Assembly: GCA_046263755.1 (NCBI GenBank)
Contig: JBJYZC010000003.1
Location: 62,001 to 126,000, forward strand
DNA length: 64,000 bases
Direction of reading: 5' to 3'
DNA from: Lachnocurva sp029100405
GTDB lineage: Bacteria; Bacillota; Clostridia; Lachnospirales; Lachnospiraceae
Positions 51,526 through 60,292 of the stretch are shown piece after piece; the first letter of the stretch is position 1, and every line of letters starts with the position of its first letter. A program made the position numbers and the translations under genes. A model generated the notes under the pieces. That model was not told where the DNA came from, ran no database searches, and worked only from the letters and a program-made list of their open reading frames with translations.

Positions 51526-52164
51526 ATGGATTTTGGAGAAAACGTACATATTCTTGAACATCCCCTGATCAAGCACAAGATTTCCATGCTTCGGGATAAG
51601 AATACCGGTACCAACGAATTTCGTGCTCTGGTCAGTGAGATCGCCATGCTAGAGGGGTATGAGGCACTCCGCGACCTCCCGACCAAGGAAATCGAAGTGG
51701 AGACTCCGATTGAGAAATGCATGACACCTGTACTTGCCGGTAAGAAGCTTGCCATTGTTCCGATCCTTCGTGCCGGACTTGGCATGGTGGACGGCGTTCT
51801 GCATCTGGTTCCGACTGCCAAAGTCGGACACATCGGCATGTATCGTGACCCGGAGACCCATGAGCCTCACGAATACTACTGCAAGCTGCCCAATCCCATC
51901 GAGCTTCGTACCATTCTGGTCGTTGATCCTATGCTGGCAACCGGCGGTTCCGGCTCTGATGCCCTGAACCTGATCAAGCAGCACGGCGGCAAGAAGATCA
52001 AATTCATGTGCATCATCGCAGCTCCTGAGGGCTTAAAGAAGATCTCCGCGGATCATCCGGATGTGCAGTTCTATGTCGGCCAGCTGGATCGCGAACTCAA
52101 TGAGAACGCTTATATCTGTCCGGGTCTCGGCGATGCCGGCGACCGGATCTTCGGTACCAAATAG
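51526..52164 (+). CDS. upp: Uracil phosphoribosyltransferase
   Basis: 212 aa. Start at 51526 (GAGGG 6 nt upstream); an earlier ATG lacks a site. 'LRAGLGMVDGVL' and the PRPP loop 'VDPMLATGGSGSDAL' are diagnostic, 'YICPGLGDAGDRIFGTK' closes the protein. It makes UMP from uracil and PRPP and partners the permease upstream. Followed 11 bp later by a shikimate-kinase-like gene. Confidence 0.95.
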   Translation: MDFGENVHILEHPLIKHKISMLRDKNTGTNEFRALVSEIAMLEGYEALRDLPTKEIEVETPIEKCMTPVLAGKKLAIVPILRAGLGMVDGVLHLVPTAKVGHIGMYRDPETHEPHEYYCKLPNPIELRTILVVDPMLATGGSGSDALNLIKQHGGKKIKFMCIIAAPEGLKKISADHPDVQFYVGQLDRELNENAYICPGLGDAGDRIFGTK

Positions 52165-52175
52165 GAGAGAACACA

Positions 52176-52712
52176 TTGGAGACAGGAAAGGCAGACAAGA
52201 CCAACAATATCATCCTGATCGGTATGCCTGCGTGCGGCAAAAGTACGCTCGGCGTTCTCCTGGCCAAGGCTTTGAACTATCGTTTTATCGATAGTGACCT
52301 GGTCATCCAGGAGAAAACCGGTCACCTTTTGTCCGAGTTGATCCGAGACCACGGAATCGACGGCTTCAATCGGATCGAGAATGAAGTCAATGCCGGTTTA
52401 AATGTAGACCATACCATCGTGGCAACCGGCGGATCCGTGATCTATGGGGCGGATGCCATGCGTCACTTCAAAGAGATCGGAACCATCGTCTACCTCAAGA
52501 TCTCTTACGAAGAATGCCAGCGCCGGATCGGCGATCTGGATGCCCGCGGTGTTGTGCACCGGCCGGATCAGACACTGAAGGATCTCTATCAAGAGCGCAC
52601 CAGGCTCTATGAGAAATATCAGGATATCACCATTGAAGAAGAATCCGGGCGCGTCAGTCTGGCCTCTCATCTTGCAGATTGTATCCGTATTTTAAGAGAC
52701 CACGGATTCTAA
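52176..52712 (+). CDS. Shikimate kinase-like protein
   Basis: 178 aa, TTG start with AGGAG 8 nt upstream. Walker A 'IGMPACGKSTLGVLLAK' (15-31), 'FIDSDLVIQEKTG' with the Asp-Ser-Asp pair, and 'VATGGSVIY' with the shikimate-binding GG are those of AroK-type kinases. Other aro genes are not here and the gene sits with upp, so the substrate may be shikimate or a related compound. Confidence 0.8.
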   Translation: METGKADKTNNIILIGMPACGKSTLGVLLAKALNYRFIDSDLVIQEKTGHLLSELIRDHGIDGFNRIENEVNAGLNVDHTIVATGGSVIYGADAMRHFKEIGTIVYLKISYEECQRRIGDLDARGVVHRPDQTLKDLYQERTRLYEKYQDITIEEESGRVSLASHLADCIRILRDHGF

Positions 52713-52894
52713 GGCTTCTTCCTTTTTTTCGTATTCTCTGTGAGTACGTTTTAAAAGACCAGTTTTTGAAAAGGCAGAATGGAAAGTACCGGCAATTCTT
52801 CTCGAATGTCGGGGCTTTCCATTTCTACTGTATTCCGATTGTATGCCGGTCTATATTTCATAGAAATTATTATTCTTCCTCAGGAGGAACTATC
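52713..52894 (+). promoter_or_regulatory. Leader region of the trkA gene
   Basis: An extended hairpin AATGGAAAG...CTTTCCATT (about 52778-52830) lies upstream of the AGGAGG site. It could be a terminator or attenuator; it lacks the conserved blocks of the c-di-AMP riboswitch often found before K+ genes. Confidence 0.35.
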
Positions 52895-54295
52895 ATGTTT
52901 GGAATCAACAAGAACCATGACAAACCACCTTTGAAGGTGATCATTGTCGGAGCAGGCAAAGTCGGCCGCACCCTGGCAGAACGCTTGTCCCAGGAGGGCA
53001 ATGAGATCACTGTCATTGACCGGGAAGCATCGAAAATCGAAGCTCTCACGAATATGTATGATGTCATGGGAATCGTTGGAAATGGTGCTACCTATGCAGC
53101 CCAGGCTCAGGCTGATATTGTCGATGCCGATCTTCTGATTGCTGTTACGGATTCGGATGAATTGAATCTTTTGACCTGTACCGTTGCCAAGAGAGTAGGT
53201 AACTGTTCTGTCATCGCCCGTGTCCGGGACCCGGATTACAGCAATGAGATCAGCTATCTCCGCGACAAACTGGGTCTGTCCATGATCATCAATCCGGAAC
53301 TCGAGTCTGCCCGTGAGATGGCCAGACTCTTCTATCTCCCCAGTGCTTTGAACGTCAACTCCTTTGCCCATGGTCAGGCAGAGCTTGTCAAATACCGGAT
53401 CCCTCAGAACAGTATTCTGGATGGGGTCACCCTGGCGGAATTTGCCCAGTCCAGGCCCGGTAAGACGAGACTGCTTGTGACCGCAATTGAGAGAAATGCA
53501 AATGTCACGATTCCAAACGGTAACTTCCGGATCCAGGCAGGCGATGTAGTCTCCTTCGTCCTGCCCCGCCGTGATCGAAGATCCTTCCTCAAGGCTTTAA
53601 ATATCAACAATGCAACCGTAAAGGACTGCATGATTATCGGTGGAGGCAAGAGCACTTACTATCTTGCCAAGCAGCTGATCCATATGGGGGTCAGTGTGAA
53701 GATCATAGAGAAGGATTCCAATCGATGCGAACGTCTCTCTGAGGTGCTGCCGGAGGCTGTCATTATTAACGGCGACGGCACCGATGAAGAACTGCTTCGG
53801 GAAGAGGGGATCGAATCGGTGGATTCCTTTGTCTCCCTGACCGGGATCGATGAGCAGAATATTCTTCTGACCTTATTCGCAAGAAGAGTCAGTGATACCA
53901 AGGTCATCACCAAAGTCAATCGTTCCAACTTCCACGATGTCATCAACGACCTGGATCTGGGATCCATTATCTATCCGCGCTATATCACTTCAGAAGCCAT
54001 TATTGCATATGCACGGGCAAAACGTGCTTCCAATAGTTCGAATATCGAGACCCTCTACCATATGTACGACCAGAAGGTCGAGGCCATCGAATTCCGAGTG
54101 GATTCCGAGTCCAAAGCAACCATGGCTCCTCTCTCTGATCTGAAGTTAAAGGACTCTCTCATGATTGCCTTTATTAATCGGGGCGGTGAGATTATTCTTC
54201 CCAGCGGTTCTGATCAGATCCAGGTTGGCGATACCGTCATGGTTGTAACCACCCATACCTGCTTTAACGATCTGGATGACATTCTTGCAGAATAG
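52895..54295 (+). CDS. trkA: Trk system potassium uptake regulatory protein TrkA
   Basis: 466 aa. The ATG at 52895 follows AGGAGG. Two RCK_N units: 'VIIVGAGKVGRTLAERL' (15-31) and the second starting 'CMIIGGGKSTYYLAKQL' (near 240), each with a C-terminal RCK_C domain. It gates TrkH by binding NAD(H)/ATP. Followed by trkH on the same strand after 111 bp. Confidence 0.93.
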   Translation: MFGINKNHDKPPLKVIIVGAGKVGRTLAERLSQEGNEITVIDREASKIEALTNMYDVMGIVGNGATYAAQAQADIVDADLLIAVTDSDELNLLTCTVAKRVGNCSVIARVRDPDYSNEISYLRDKLGLSMIINPELESAREMARLFYLPSALNVNSFAHGQAELVKYRIPQNSILDGVTLAEFAQSRPGKTRLLVTAIERNANVTIPNGNFRIQAGDVVSFVLPRRDRRSFLKALNINNATVKDCMIIGGGKSTYYLAKQLIHMGVSVKIIEKDSNRCERLSEVLPEAVIINGDGTDEELLREEGIESVDSFVSLTGIDEQNILLTLFARRVSDTKVITKVNRSNFHDVINDLDLGSIIYPRYITSEAIIAYARAKRASNSSNIETLYHMYDQKVEAIEFRVDSESKATMAPLSDLKLKDSLMIAFINRGGEIILPSGSDQIQVGDTVMVVTTHTCFNDLDDILAE

Positions 54296-54406
54296 GCAGC
54301 TTTACCATTGAAGCCAAGCCCCGGATTATATGAAAACCCTGCAAGCATACACAAGTTTCTAGGGCTTTGGATTTGATACCGTTTTCGTTTTATCGAGGTT
54401 CGTTTT

Positions 54407-55924
54407 ATGAATACAGCGATCGTTCGCTATGTATTAGGTTATGTCCTTCGGATCGAAAGCATTCTCATGCTCCTTCCGATCGTGACTGCACTGATCTATC
54501 AGGAATCACAGGGCTATGCATATGTCATTGTGGCACTGATTTGCTTTGTCCTGGGAACCCTTCTCAGTCTGAAGAAGCCCAGGAATACACTATTTTATCT
54601 CAAAGAAGGATGCGTCACAACCGCTCTGTCCTGGCTCATTATGTCCGTCTTCGGCTGTTTTCCTTTTATGCTGACAGGAGAGATTCCCTCCTTCTTTGAC
54701 GCTTTTTTCGAAACAGTTTCCGGTTTCACGACCACAGGATCCAGTATCCTTACCGATGTTGAGGCGGTTTCCCACACTTCCCTGATCTGGCGGAGTTTCA
54801 CCCACTGGACCGGCGGCATGGGAGTTTTGGTCTTCCTTCTTGCCATCATTCCATTGACCGGAGGCTCGAATATCAACCTCATGAAGGCAGAATCGCCAGG
54901 ACCTTCCGTTGGAAAGCTGGTTCCCAAAGTCAAGTCTTCCGCACAGATCCTCTATCTCATCTATGTCGGCATGACTTTAATTCAGATCGTCCTGCTCCTT
55001 TGCACCGGCATGCCGCTCTTTGACACCCTCTGCATGACCTTCGGTTCCGCCGGAACCGGTGGTTTCGGTGTTCGGAATGACAGCGCCGCAAGCTATACCA
55101 TATCCCAGCAATGGATCATCGGTACCTTCTGTATGCTGTTCGGTGTCAACTTCAATTTCTACTACTTCCTTCTTCATAAGCAGCCGAAGAAATCTCTGGC
55201 CATGGAGGAAGTCCGCTGGTACTTCATCATCATTGCCTTCTCCACCCTGACCATTTTCAGCCGGATCATAGGCCATGTGGGAAATATAGAGCGTGCCCTT
55301 CGGCAGGCTTTCTTCCAGGTCAGCAGTATCATAACAACAACCGGTTTTTCCTCGGTGGACTTCAACAAATGGGACAGCGTATCGAAAATGATCCTGGTCA
55401 CTCTGATGTTCATCGGCGCCTGTGCCGGTTCCACCGGCGGTGGTCTCAAGGTCTCCCGGGTCGTGATCCTATTCAAGACCTTCATCAAGGAGATCGTTTC
55501 CTATATCCATCCCAAGAGCATCAAAAAGATCAAAATGGATGGCGAAACCATTGAGCATGACGTATTGCGTTCCACCAATGTCTACTTCGTCACCTACTTT
55601 ATGATCTTCGTGATCTCCCTCTTCATCATCTGCTTTGATGGAAAGGATCTGGTGACCAGCTTTACGGCAGTTGCAGCCACCTTCAACAATATCGGACCCG
55701 GTCTCGGAGTCGTTGGTCCTGCCGGGAATTTCCATGCAATGTCGAACCTGTCGAAACTCGTCTTATCCTTCGACATGCTGGCCGGCCGTCTGGAACTCTT
55801 CCCCATGCTGATCCTCTTCACGCCGGAAATATGGACCGAGACCTTCATCGCTAAGAAAAAAAATAAGGTGCATCGCCGGTTGATGGCAAAGAAAGCGATG
55901 GAAAACGCCAAACATATCTGTTAA
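54407..55924 (+). CDS. trkH: Trk potassium uptake channel protein TrkH
   Basis: 505 aa, four repeated M1-P-M2 units. Selectivity-filter regions: 'VSGFTTTGSS', 'FGSAGTGGFGVR', 'SIITTTGFSSVD' and 'ATFNNIGPGLG'. 'GACAGSTGGGLKVSRVVIL' is another TrkH hallmark. It imports K+ in complex with TrkA encoded upstream. Ends at a strong terminator. Confidence 0.95.
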   Translation: MNTAIVRYVLGYVLRIESILMLLPIVTALIYQESQGYAYVIVALICFVLGTLLSLKKPRNTLFYLKEGCVTTALSWLIMSVFGCFPFMLTGEIPSFFDAFFETVSGFTTTGSSILTDVEAVSHTSLIWRSFTHWTGGMGVLVFLLAIIPLTGGSNINLMKAESPGPSVGKLVPKVKSSAQILYLIYVGMTLIQIVLLLCTGMPLFDTLCMTFGSAGTGGFGVRNDSAASYTISQQWIIGTFCMLFGVNFNFYYFLLHKQPKKSLAMEEVRWYFIIIAFSTLTIFSRIIGHVGNIERALRQAFFQVSSIITTTGFSSVDFNKWDSVSKMILVTLMFIGACAGSTGGGLKVSRVVILFKTFIKEIVSYIHPKSIKKIKMDGETIEHDVLRSTNVYFVTYFMIFVISLFIICFDGKDLVTSFTAVAATFNNIGPGLGVVGPAGNFHAMSNLSKLVLSFDMLAGRLELFPMLILFTPEIWTETFIAKKKNKVHRRLMAKKAMENAKHIC

Positions 55925-55951
55925 GAAACAATCTGATGTCAGATACAAAAG

Positions 55952-55986
55952 AATCCCCTTCCGTTCTCAGGAAGGGGATTTTATTA
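55952..55986 (+). terminator. Terminator after trkH
   Basis: AATCCCCTTCC, 7-nt loop, GGAAGGGGATT then TTATT; also ends the convergent thioesterase gene at 55990. Confidence 0.85.
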
Positions 55987-55989
55987 TCT

Positions 55990-56715
55990 TCAGGAAAACA
56001 TCTCGCCCTTTGCCTGAAAGGCAAGATTTCCGTTTGGAAGGATCCCTGCTACCGAAAAGGATGGTCCCTCGATCCTCTCTGCCAGGGTAACCCTTGTATC
56101 GGCCTGAATTTCCTTCTGAAAATTCAATTGAATCGACCGAATCGAGCCCTTCTTGTGATATGTATCCGGCAGGAGATCATCGATCCAGTTGAGATAGCGG
56201 GTATTATTGACATGACCGTTTAGATCCAGCTCACTGTAGGTCACGGTATGAGCCGTTTCCTTCAACGGCTCAAAAGAGGGCAGGCCCTCCGGATAAGACT
56301 GATCCTTGTCCGGCTCGGGACCGTCAATGATCACATGGCTGGTCCCCGGCATACAGAATCTTCGGCTCACGGAATCAATGAGCATCCAGAGAGCTATCGC
56401 CCGTCCTATCGTCTTCCCTTTTTGATCCAGGATCTCATAACGTCTGGGATAGATCATATGGAGCATTTTTTCCGGCGAAGAAGTCATGCAGATTTTCTCG
56501 TCATAAGAGATCGGCCGCATGAGTTCCACCTGCATACGGGAAATGACCCAAAGCATGCCCCGGTCTAATGTGGTTTCTCTCGGAAAGCCAAGTTCCTCCG
56601 TATGCGCAATGGAAAGTTCCTGCAGAAGCTGAAAGATCCTGCTCATCCGAAGATGCTGATAACGATCTACATCCGATGCCAAAACTTTCCAGTCCCGGGT
56701 GTAAATACTTGTCAT
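55990..56715 (-). CDS. Acyl-ACP thioesterase
   Basis: 241 aa, two hot-dog domains. 'DVDRYQHLRMSRIFQLLQEL' starts the first; the second holds 'DLNGHVNNTRYLNWIDDLLP' with D164, N166 and H168, the catalytic region of FatA-type enzymes. It releases free fatty acid from ACP. Overlaps the ACP gene by 4 nt. The divergent fatty acid isomerase cluster suggests a role in freeing modified acyl chains, but a general housekeeping role is possible. Confidence 0.88.
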   Translation of the reverse strand: MTSIYTRDWKVLASDVDRYQHLRMSRIFQLLQELSIAHTEELGFPRETTLDRGMLWVISRMQVELMRPISYDEKICMTSSPEKMLHMIYPRRYEILDQKGKTIGRAIALWMLIDSVSRRFCMPGTSHVIIDGPEPDKDQSYPEGLPSFEPLKETAHTVTYSELDLNGHVNNTRYLNWIDDLLPDTYHKKGSIRSIQLNFQKEIQADTRVTLAERIEGPSFSVAGILPNGNLAFQAKGEMFS

Positions 56716-56993
56716 GCCTCGGCCTTCTTTGCAAGTTCTTCCTTCACTTTGTCAATGACATCCTGTGCGGTATGGAGATGATCCCATTCTTCATCTTCGA
56801 CACGGATATCAAAGGCAGCTTCCACTTTCACCATGATCATAACAAAATTCATAGAATCAATACCAAGATCCCGGTTGATGACAGAGTCCGGCTTTACCGT
56901 ATTGACATCCAGGTCCGGACAGCAGATTTCCAGGATCCCTTTTAACTTTTCAAAGATTTCTTCATCTGTATAACTGATCTTTTGCTCTCCCAT
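56712..56993 (-). CDS. Acyl carrier protein
   Basis: 93 aa, acidic, four helices. 'RDLGIDSMNF' carries Ser47, the 4'-phosphopantetheine attachment site. It is longer and less typical than the primary fatty acid ACP, and sits between a ligase and a thioesterase, so it is probably a dedicated carrier. 46 bp after the ligase gene, 4-nt overlap with the thioesterase gene. Confidence 0.9.
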   Translation of the reverse strand: MGEQKISYTDEEIFEKLKGILEICCPDLDVNTVKPDSVINRDLGIDSMNFVMIMVKVEAAFDIRVEDEEWDHLHTAQDVIDKVKEELAKKAEA

Positions 56994-57039
56994 TTTTTTC
57001 TCCTTCTTCTATTATCATTTGTTTCCTATCCGGTATTTC

Positions 57040-58416
57040 TTAGTTCCTTCCGGCGGATTTTCGATTCTCTACCATTTCCTGCAGGAGATAACGCTTTAAT
57101 TTTCCCGTCGTGGTTCGGGGAAATTCTTCCTCCAGATAAAGGATCTTCTGGATCCGCCGTCCCAGGCTCTCCCCGGCATTCCATTGATCTACCGCCTCCT
57201 CCGGAGTCAGTCCATGAAAAGCTTTTCCCTGATCCTCCTTCTTCCTTCTCACTGCCAAAGCCAGTTTTTTGTGATCCAGAAGGAGGGCAATCTCGACAGA
57301 ATCCAATAGGACCTTCTGCAGGGCCGCCTCTACCTCCGGACAGAAAATTTTCTCTCCGTTTGGCAGAACCAGAACATCCTTGATCCTTCCCAGAATATGG
57401 ATCCGGCCTTTCTCGTCAAGGGAAGCCAGGTCACCGGTATGAAGCTCTCCTTGAATCAGTTTTTCTTCTGTTTTGTCCGGCAGATCATAATAACCTTGCA
57501 TCATACAGGGGGTTTTCAACAGCAATTCTCCCTCTTCTGTGATTCGAAAAGAGGTATCCGGACAGGGGACAAAACCATAAGGGTCACTGTCCTCGATACT
57601 GATTGCCACGCCGCTCGATGTCTCAGTCAGACCATAGCCAAAGCGCAGGTGAATTCCTTTTTTTAAAACTGCATTGACGAGGTCCGGATCGCAGGGACCG
57701 GCACCAACCAGGACCATCCGAAGTTCCGGATTCAGGACATCCGCCTGCAGGAAGAGGCCAAGCAATGTCGGTACACAGGTCAGAATGGTTGGTTTATATT
57801 TGCCGCAGTCTGTCAGAAGGCCGCGAAGGCCTGTTCCAAGGTCGATCTCTGCTCCCTGAGTCAGGGGCCAGAGGAAGGCACAGACGAATCCGAAAACATG
57901 GTTGAGAGGGAGGACCGAAAGAAGACGGTCTTCTTTCTGGCAGGGCAGCATAGACTGCCCGTTCCAGGCGGCCCGAAGCAGGCTCTCCTGAGTCAGAACA
58001 ACCGCTTTACCCCGATTGGTCGTTCCGGAAGTATAGAAGAGAAGGGCTCCGGGATAATAAGGCCCACGTCTCTTCTCCCACTCCTTCTGCACCTGATCCT
58101 TCGGTCGGCTGGGATCGGAAAGGACGGTCATGCAGCCGGCCGTTACGGAAGCCAGAAGGTTCAGAATCCAGTTCAGGTCCGTTTTCCCGGTCAGTAAAAC
58201 AGTCCTTCCGGCTTCCATCCGGATAGCCGGTGGAAAGTCCCCGGCTGTCGCTTCATCAAGGATTCTTTCCTTCCGTCTTACGACTTCGTCCCGAAGTTCC
58301 CGATAGGTAAGATGTGACTCCTTCGCATCCGGTGAGAAACGAAGGGCGATCCGGTCCGGACAGCTTTCTGCCATATGATCCAGAAGCTCCTGAAATGAAT
58401 GAAAAAACGGATCCAT
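57040..58416 (-). CDS. AMP-binding acyl ligase (acyl-CoA or acyl-ACP synthetase)
   Basis: 458 aa from 58416 (GGGAGGAG upstream). ATP loop 'LLFYTSGTTNRGKAVVL', 'FGYGLTETSSGVAI', 'LHTGDLASLDEKGRIHILGR' and the catalytic Lys in 'FPRTTTGKLKRYLLQ'. It activates a carboxylic acid as acyl-AMP and loads a thiol; with an ACP encoded next, an acyl-ACP ligase is likely. First gene of the minus-strand unit, back to back with the isomerase cluster. Confidence 0.88.
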   Translation of the reverse strand: MDPFFHSFQELLDHMAESCPDRIALRFSPDAKESHLTYRELRDEVVRRKERILDEATAGDFPPAIRMEAGRTVLLTGKTDLNWILNLLASVTAGCMTVLSDPSRPKDQVQKEWEKRRGPYYPGALLFYTSGTTNRGKAVVLTQESLLRAAWNGQSMLPCQKEDRLLSVLPLNHVFGFVCAFLWPLTQGAEIDLGTGLRGLLTDCGKYKPTILTCVPTLLGLFLQADVLNPELRMVLVGAGPCDPDLVNAVLKKGIHLRFGYGLTETSSGVAISIEDSDPYGFVPCPDTSFRITEEGELLLKTPCMMQGYYDLPDKTEEKLIQGELHTGDLASLDEKGRIHILGRIKDVLVLPNGEKIFCPEVEAALQKVLLDSVEIALLLDHKKLALAVRRKKEDQGKAFHGLTPEEAVDQWNAGESLGRRIQKILYLEEEFPRTTTGKLKRYLLQEMVENRKSAGRN

Positions 58417-58795
58417 ATCTGTCTCCTCCCTGACAAAAAGAAAGACGGATTGGGAAGAGGATCCGCATCCGTCCATATCTGTCGATGACTTATAAGCTGG
58501 TTGTCATTGATCTATAACTACAACCTATATAACTATAGCATGATCCATCTGATCTGTCATTCGTCATTTTGTCAAAATTTTAACGATGATTTTCGTGAAA
58601 AACGACCGTGCTTTCTCTGTTTACCTTCCTGACTGTGAATGTTAAAATATTATCGATCTTTGGAACTGTTTCGAACGATTTTGGTTTCCTTCAATGTCTA
58701 TAAAAAAGCGGTCTTCGACTTAGCTTAATGACAAGAAGCAAAAGCCCTTTCCGACGCAAACGGTTCATTTAATAGCAGCACATATGGAGGTTATT
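58417..58795. promoter_or_regulatory. Divergent control region between the ligase and isomerase genes
   Basis: About 380 bp without a gene, AT-rich. It should hold both promoters; on the minus strand a TTGACA (58570-58575) exists but has no -10 at a normal distance. The isomerase ribosome site GGAGG is at 58786-58790. No riboswitch recognised. Confidence 0.4.
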
Positions 58796-60157
58796 ATGAA
58801 GTTTGATCCGAATACCAAGATCTGTATCATCGGTGGCGGCCCTGCAGGACTTTCTGCCGGCATGTATCTCGAGAAAAAGGGTTATGAGAATTACACCATC
58901 CTGGAAAGAAATGGCTGGGTTGGCGGTAAATGCCATTCTCCGGAGTACAACGGCAGGAGATATGAGATGGGTGCCATCATGGGCGTTCCTTCCTATTATG
59001 CCGTACATGATGTTGAGGAATTCTGCGGAATCACGCATGACGGTCCGAAACTGAACCGAGATTATAAGAACCTGAAGGGCGATGTCATTCATCCTTTCGA
59101 TCCCAAGAAAAACCCTCTGCAGATTCCCAAGCTTATGAAGATGAAGAAACAGGTCAAGGAACTCGGACGTATCCTCGAGACCAAGTACAAGGGTTATGAT
59201 GTCAATGGACACCGCGGTGTTGCCCAGGGACGTTATGACGGCTGGGACTGCACACCTAACCGGAACAAGGTCGAGGGTGAAAACGAGAATCTGAAGGATC
59301 TGGCTCTTCCTTTCAGTGAATTCTGTAAGAAGAATGGTGTCGAGTTGACACAGGATATCTGGGTCGGACCTTTTACCTCCTTCGGATATGGCTACTTCGA
59401 TGAGATCCCTGCTGCTTATGTCTTAAAGTATCTGGATTTCCAGACCTGCATGAACTTCGTTAATATCAACCTCTGGACCTGGAAGAACGGAACCCAGTCC
59501 ATCTGGGAGAGCCTGAACGATCATCTGAAGCATCCGGCACTTCTCAATATGAAGATCGAAAAGGTAGAGAGAAAAGACGGCAAGGTCTATGTTACCGCCA
59601 ACGGAGAGACCACAGAATATGACAAGCTGATCGTTACTGCTCCTCTCCAGTTCTTCGGTGACTATGCAGATATCCGTGAGGATGAGAAGTCTCATTTCGA
59701 CAAGATCGATTATGAGCGCTACGACACCATGGCAGTTACCACCACACCGGAGAACCATCCGGAGATCTCCTACTATATCTTCGAGAATATGACACCGGAG
59801 CGTCTTGGGCATCTGATGGTTTACTACAGAAGATGGAGAGATGACATCAATCAGCCGATCGTAACTTACACCCTTCGTAAGCATAAGGGAGGCCCTGAGC
59901 TTGATTATGAGAAGACCAAGAAGGTCGTTCTGAATGATCTGAAAGAGATGCATAATCCCGCTGAGGAAGTCATCAACGAGGGCAAATGGTACTACTTCCC
60001 GCATGTATTCTCTGAGGACTATGCAGCCGGCTGGTACGACGATGTCGAGGCAATGCAGGATAAGTATGATACCTTCTATGCAGGCGAGATCATGTCCTTC
60101 GGCGATATGGATGAGACCGCTGAATACTCCAGAGAACTGGTAGAGCGTTTCTTCTAA
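58796..60157 (+). CDS. FAD-dependent fatty acid isomerase, PAI-like (linoleate isomerase family)
   Basis: 453 aa, start at 58796 with GGAGG 5 nt upstream. FAD loop 'ICIIGGGPAGLSAGMYLEKK' (9-28), then 'YTILERNGWVGGKCHSPEYN' (33-52), 'GRRYEMGAIMGVPSYY' (53-68), 'FGYGYFDEIPAAYVLKYLDF' (196-215) and a C-terminal 'FYAGEIMSFGDMDETAEYS'. These blocks match, from memory, the Propionibacterium acnes polyunsaturated fatty acid isomerase, which makes trans-10,cis-12 conjugated linoleate. Ours has an extra stretch at about 141-162. Cytoplasmic; followed by a hairpin and two redox genes. Confidence 0.85.
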   Translation: MKFDPNTKICIIGGGPAGLSAGMYLEKKGYENYTILERNGWVGGKCHSPEYNGRRYEMGAIMGVPSYYAVHDVEEFCGITHDGPKLNRDYKNLKGDVIHPFDPKKNPLQIPKLMKMKKQVKELGRILETKYKGYDVNGHRGVAQGRYDGWDCTPNRNKVEGENENLKDLALPFSEFCKKNGVELTQDIWVGPFTSFGYGYFDEIPAAYVLKYLDFQTCMNFVNINLWTWKNGTQSIWESLNDHLKHPALLNMKIEKVERKDGKVYVTANGETTEYDKLIVTAPLQFFGDYADIREDEKSHFDKIDYERYDTMAVTTTPENHPEISYYIFENMTPERLGHLMVYYRRWRDDINQPIVTYTLRKHKGGPELDYEKTKKVVLNDLKEMHNPAEEVINEGKWYYFPHVFSEDYAAGWYDDVEAMQDKYDTFYAGEIMSFGDMDETAEYSRELVERFF

Positions 60158-60190
60158 GTCTTCCTGACCACATGATATAAAATAAAGTAG

Positions 60191-60217
60191 GGCATCGCAT
60201 CTTGCGGTGCCTTATTT
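60191..60217 (+). terminator. Hairpin between the isomerase and the flavoprotein genes
   Basis: GGCATCGC-ATCTT-GCGGTGCC then TTATTTT. It may partly stop transcription and so set the ratio between the isomerase and the downstream redox proteins. Confidence 0.75.
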
Positions 60218-60292
60218 TCAGTCACGATGGGAAATGCAGAAAAAGTCTTCGCATTGGTCTGTATTTTTCCATATCGTTAGAAAGAGAAATCT

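Noticed and set aside
52713..52894. c-di-AMP (ydaO) riboswitch before trkA
   Set aside because: A hairpin is present but none of the conserved ydaO sequence blocks.
58570..58575. TTGACA as -35 of the ligase promoter
   Set aside because: No -10 hexamer 16-18 bp downstream; nearest TATAGT is about 30 bp away.
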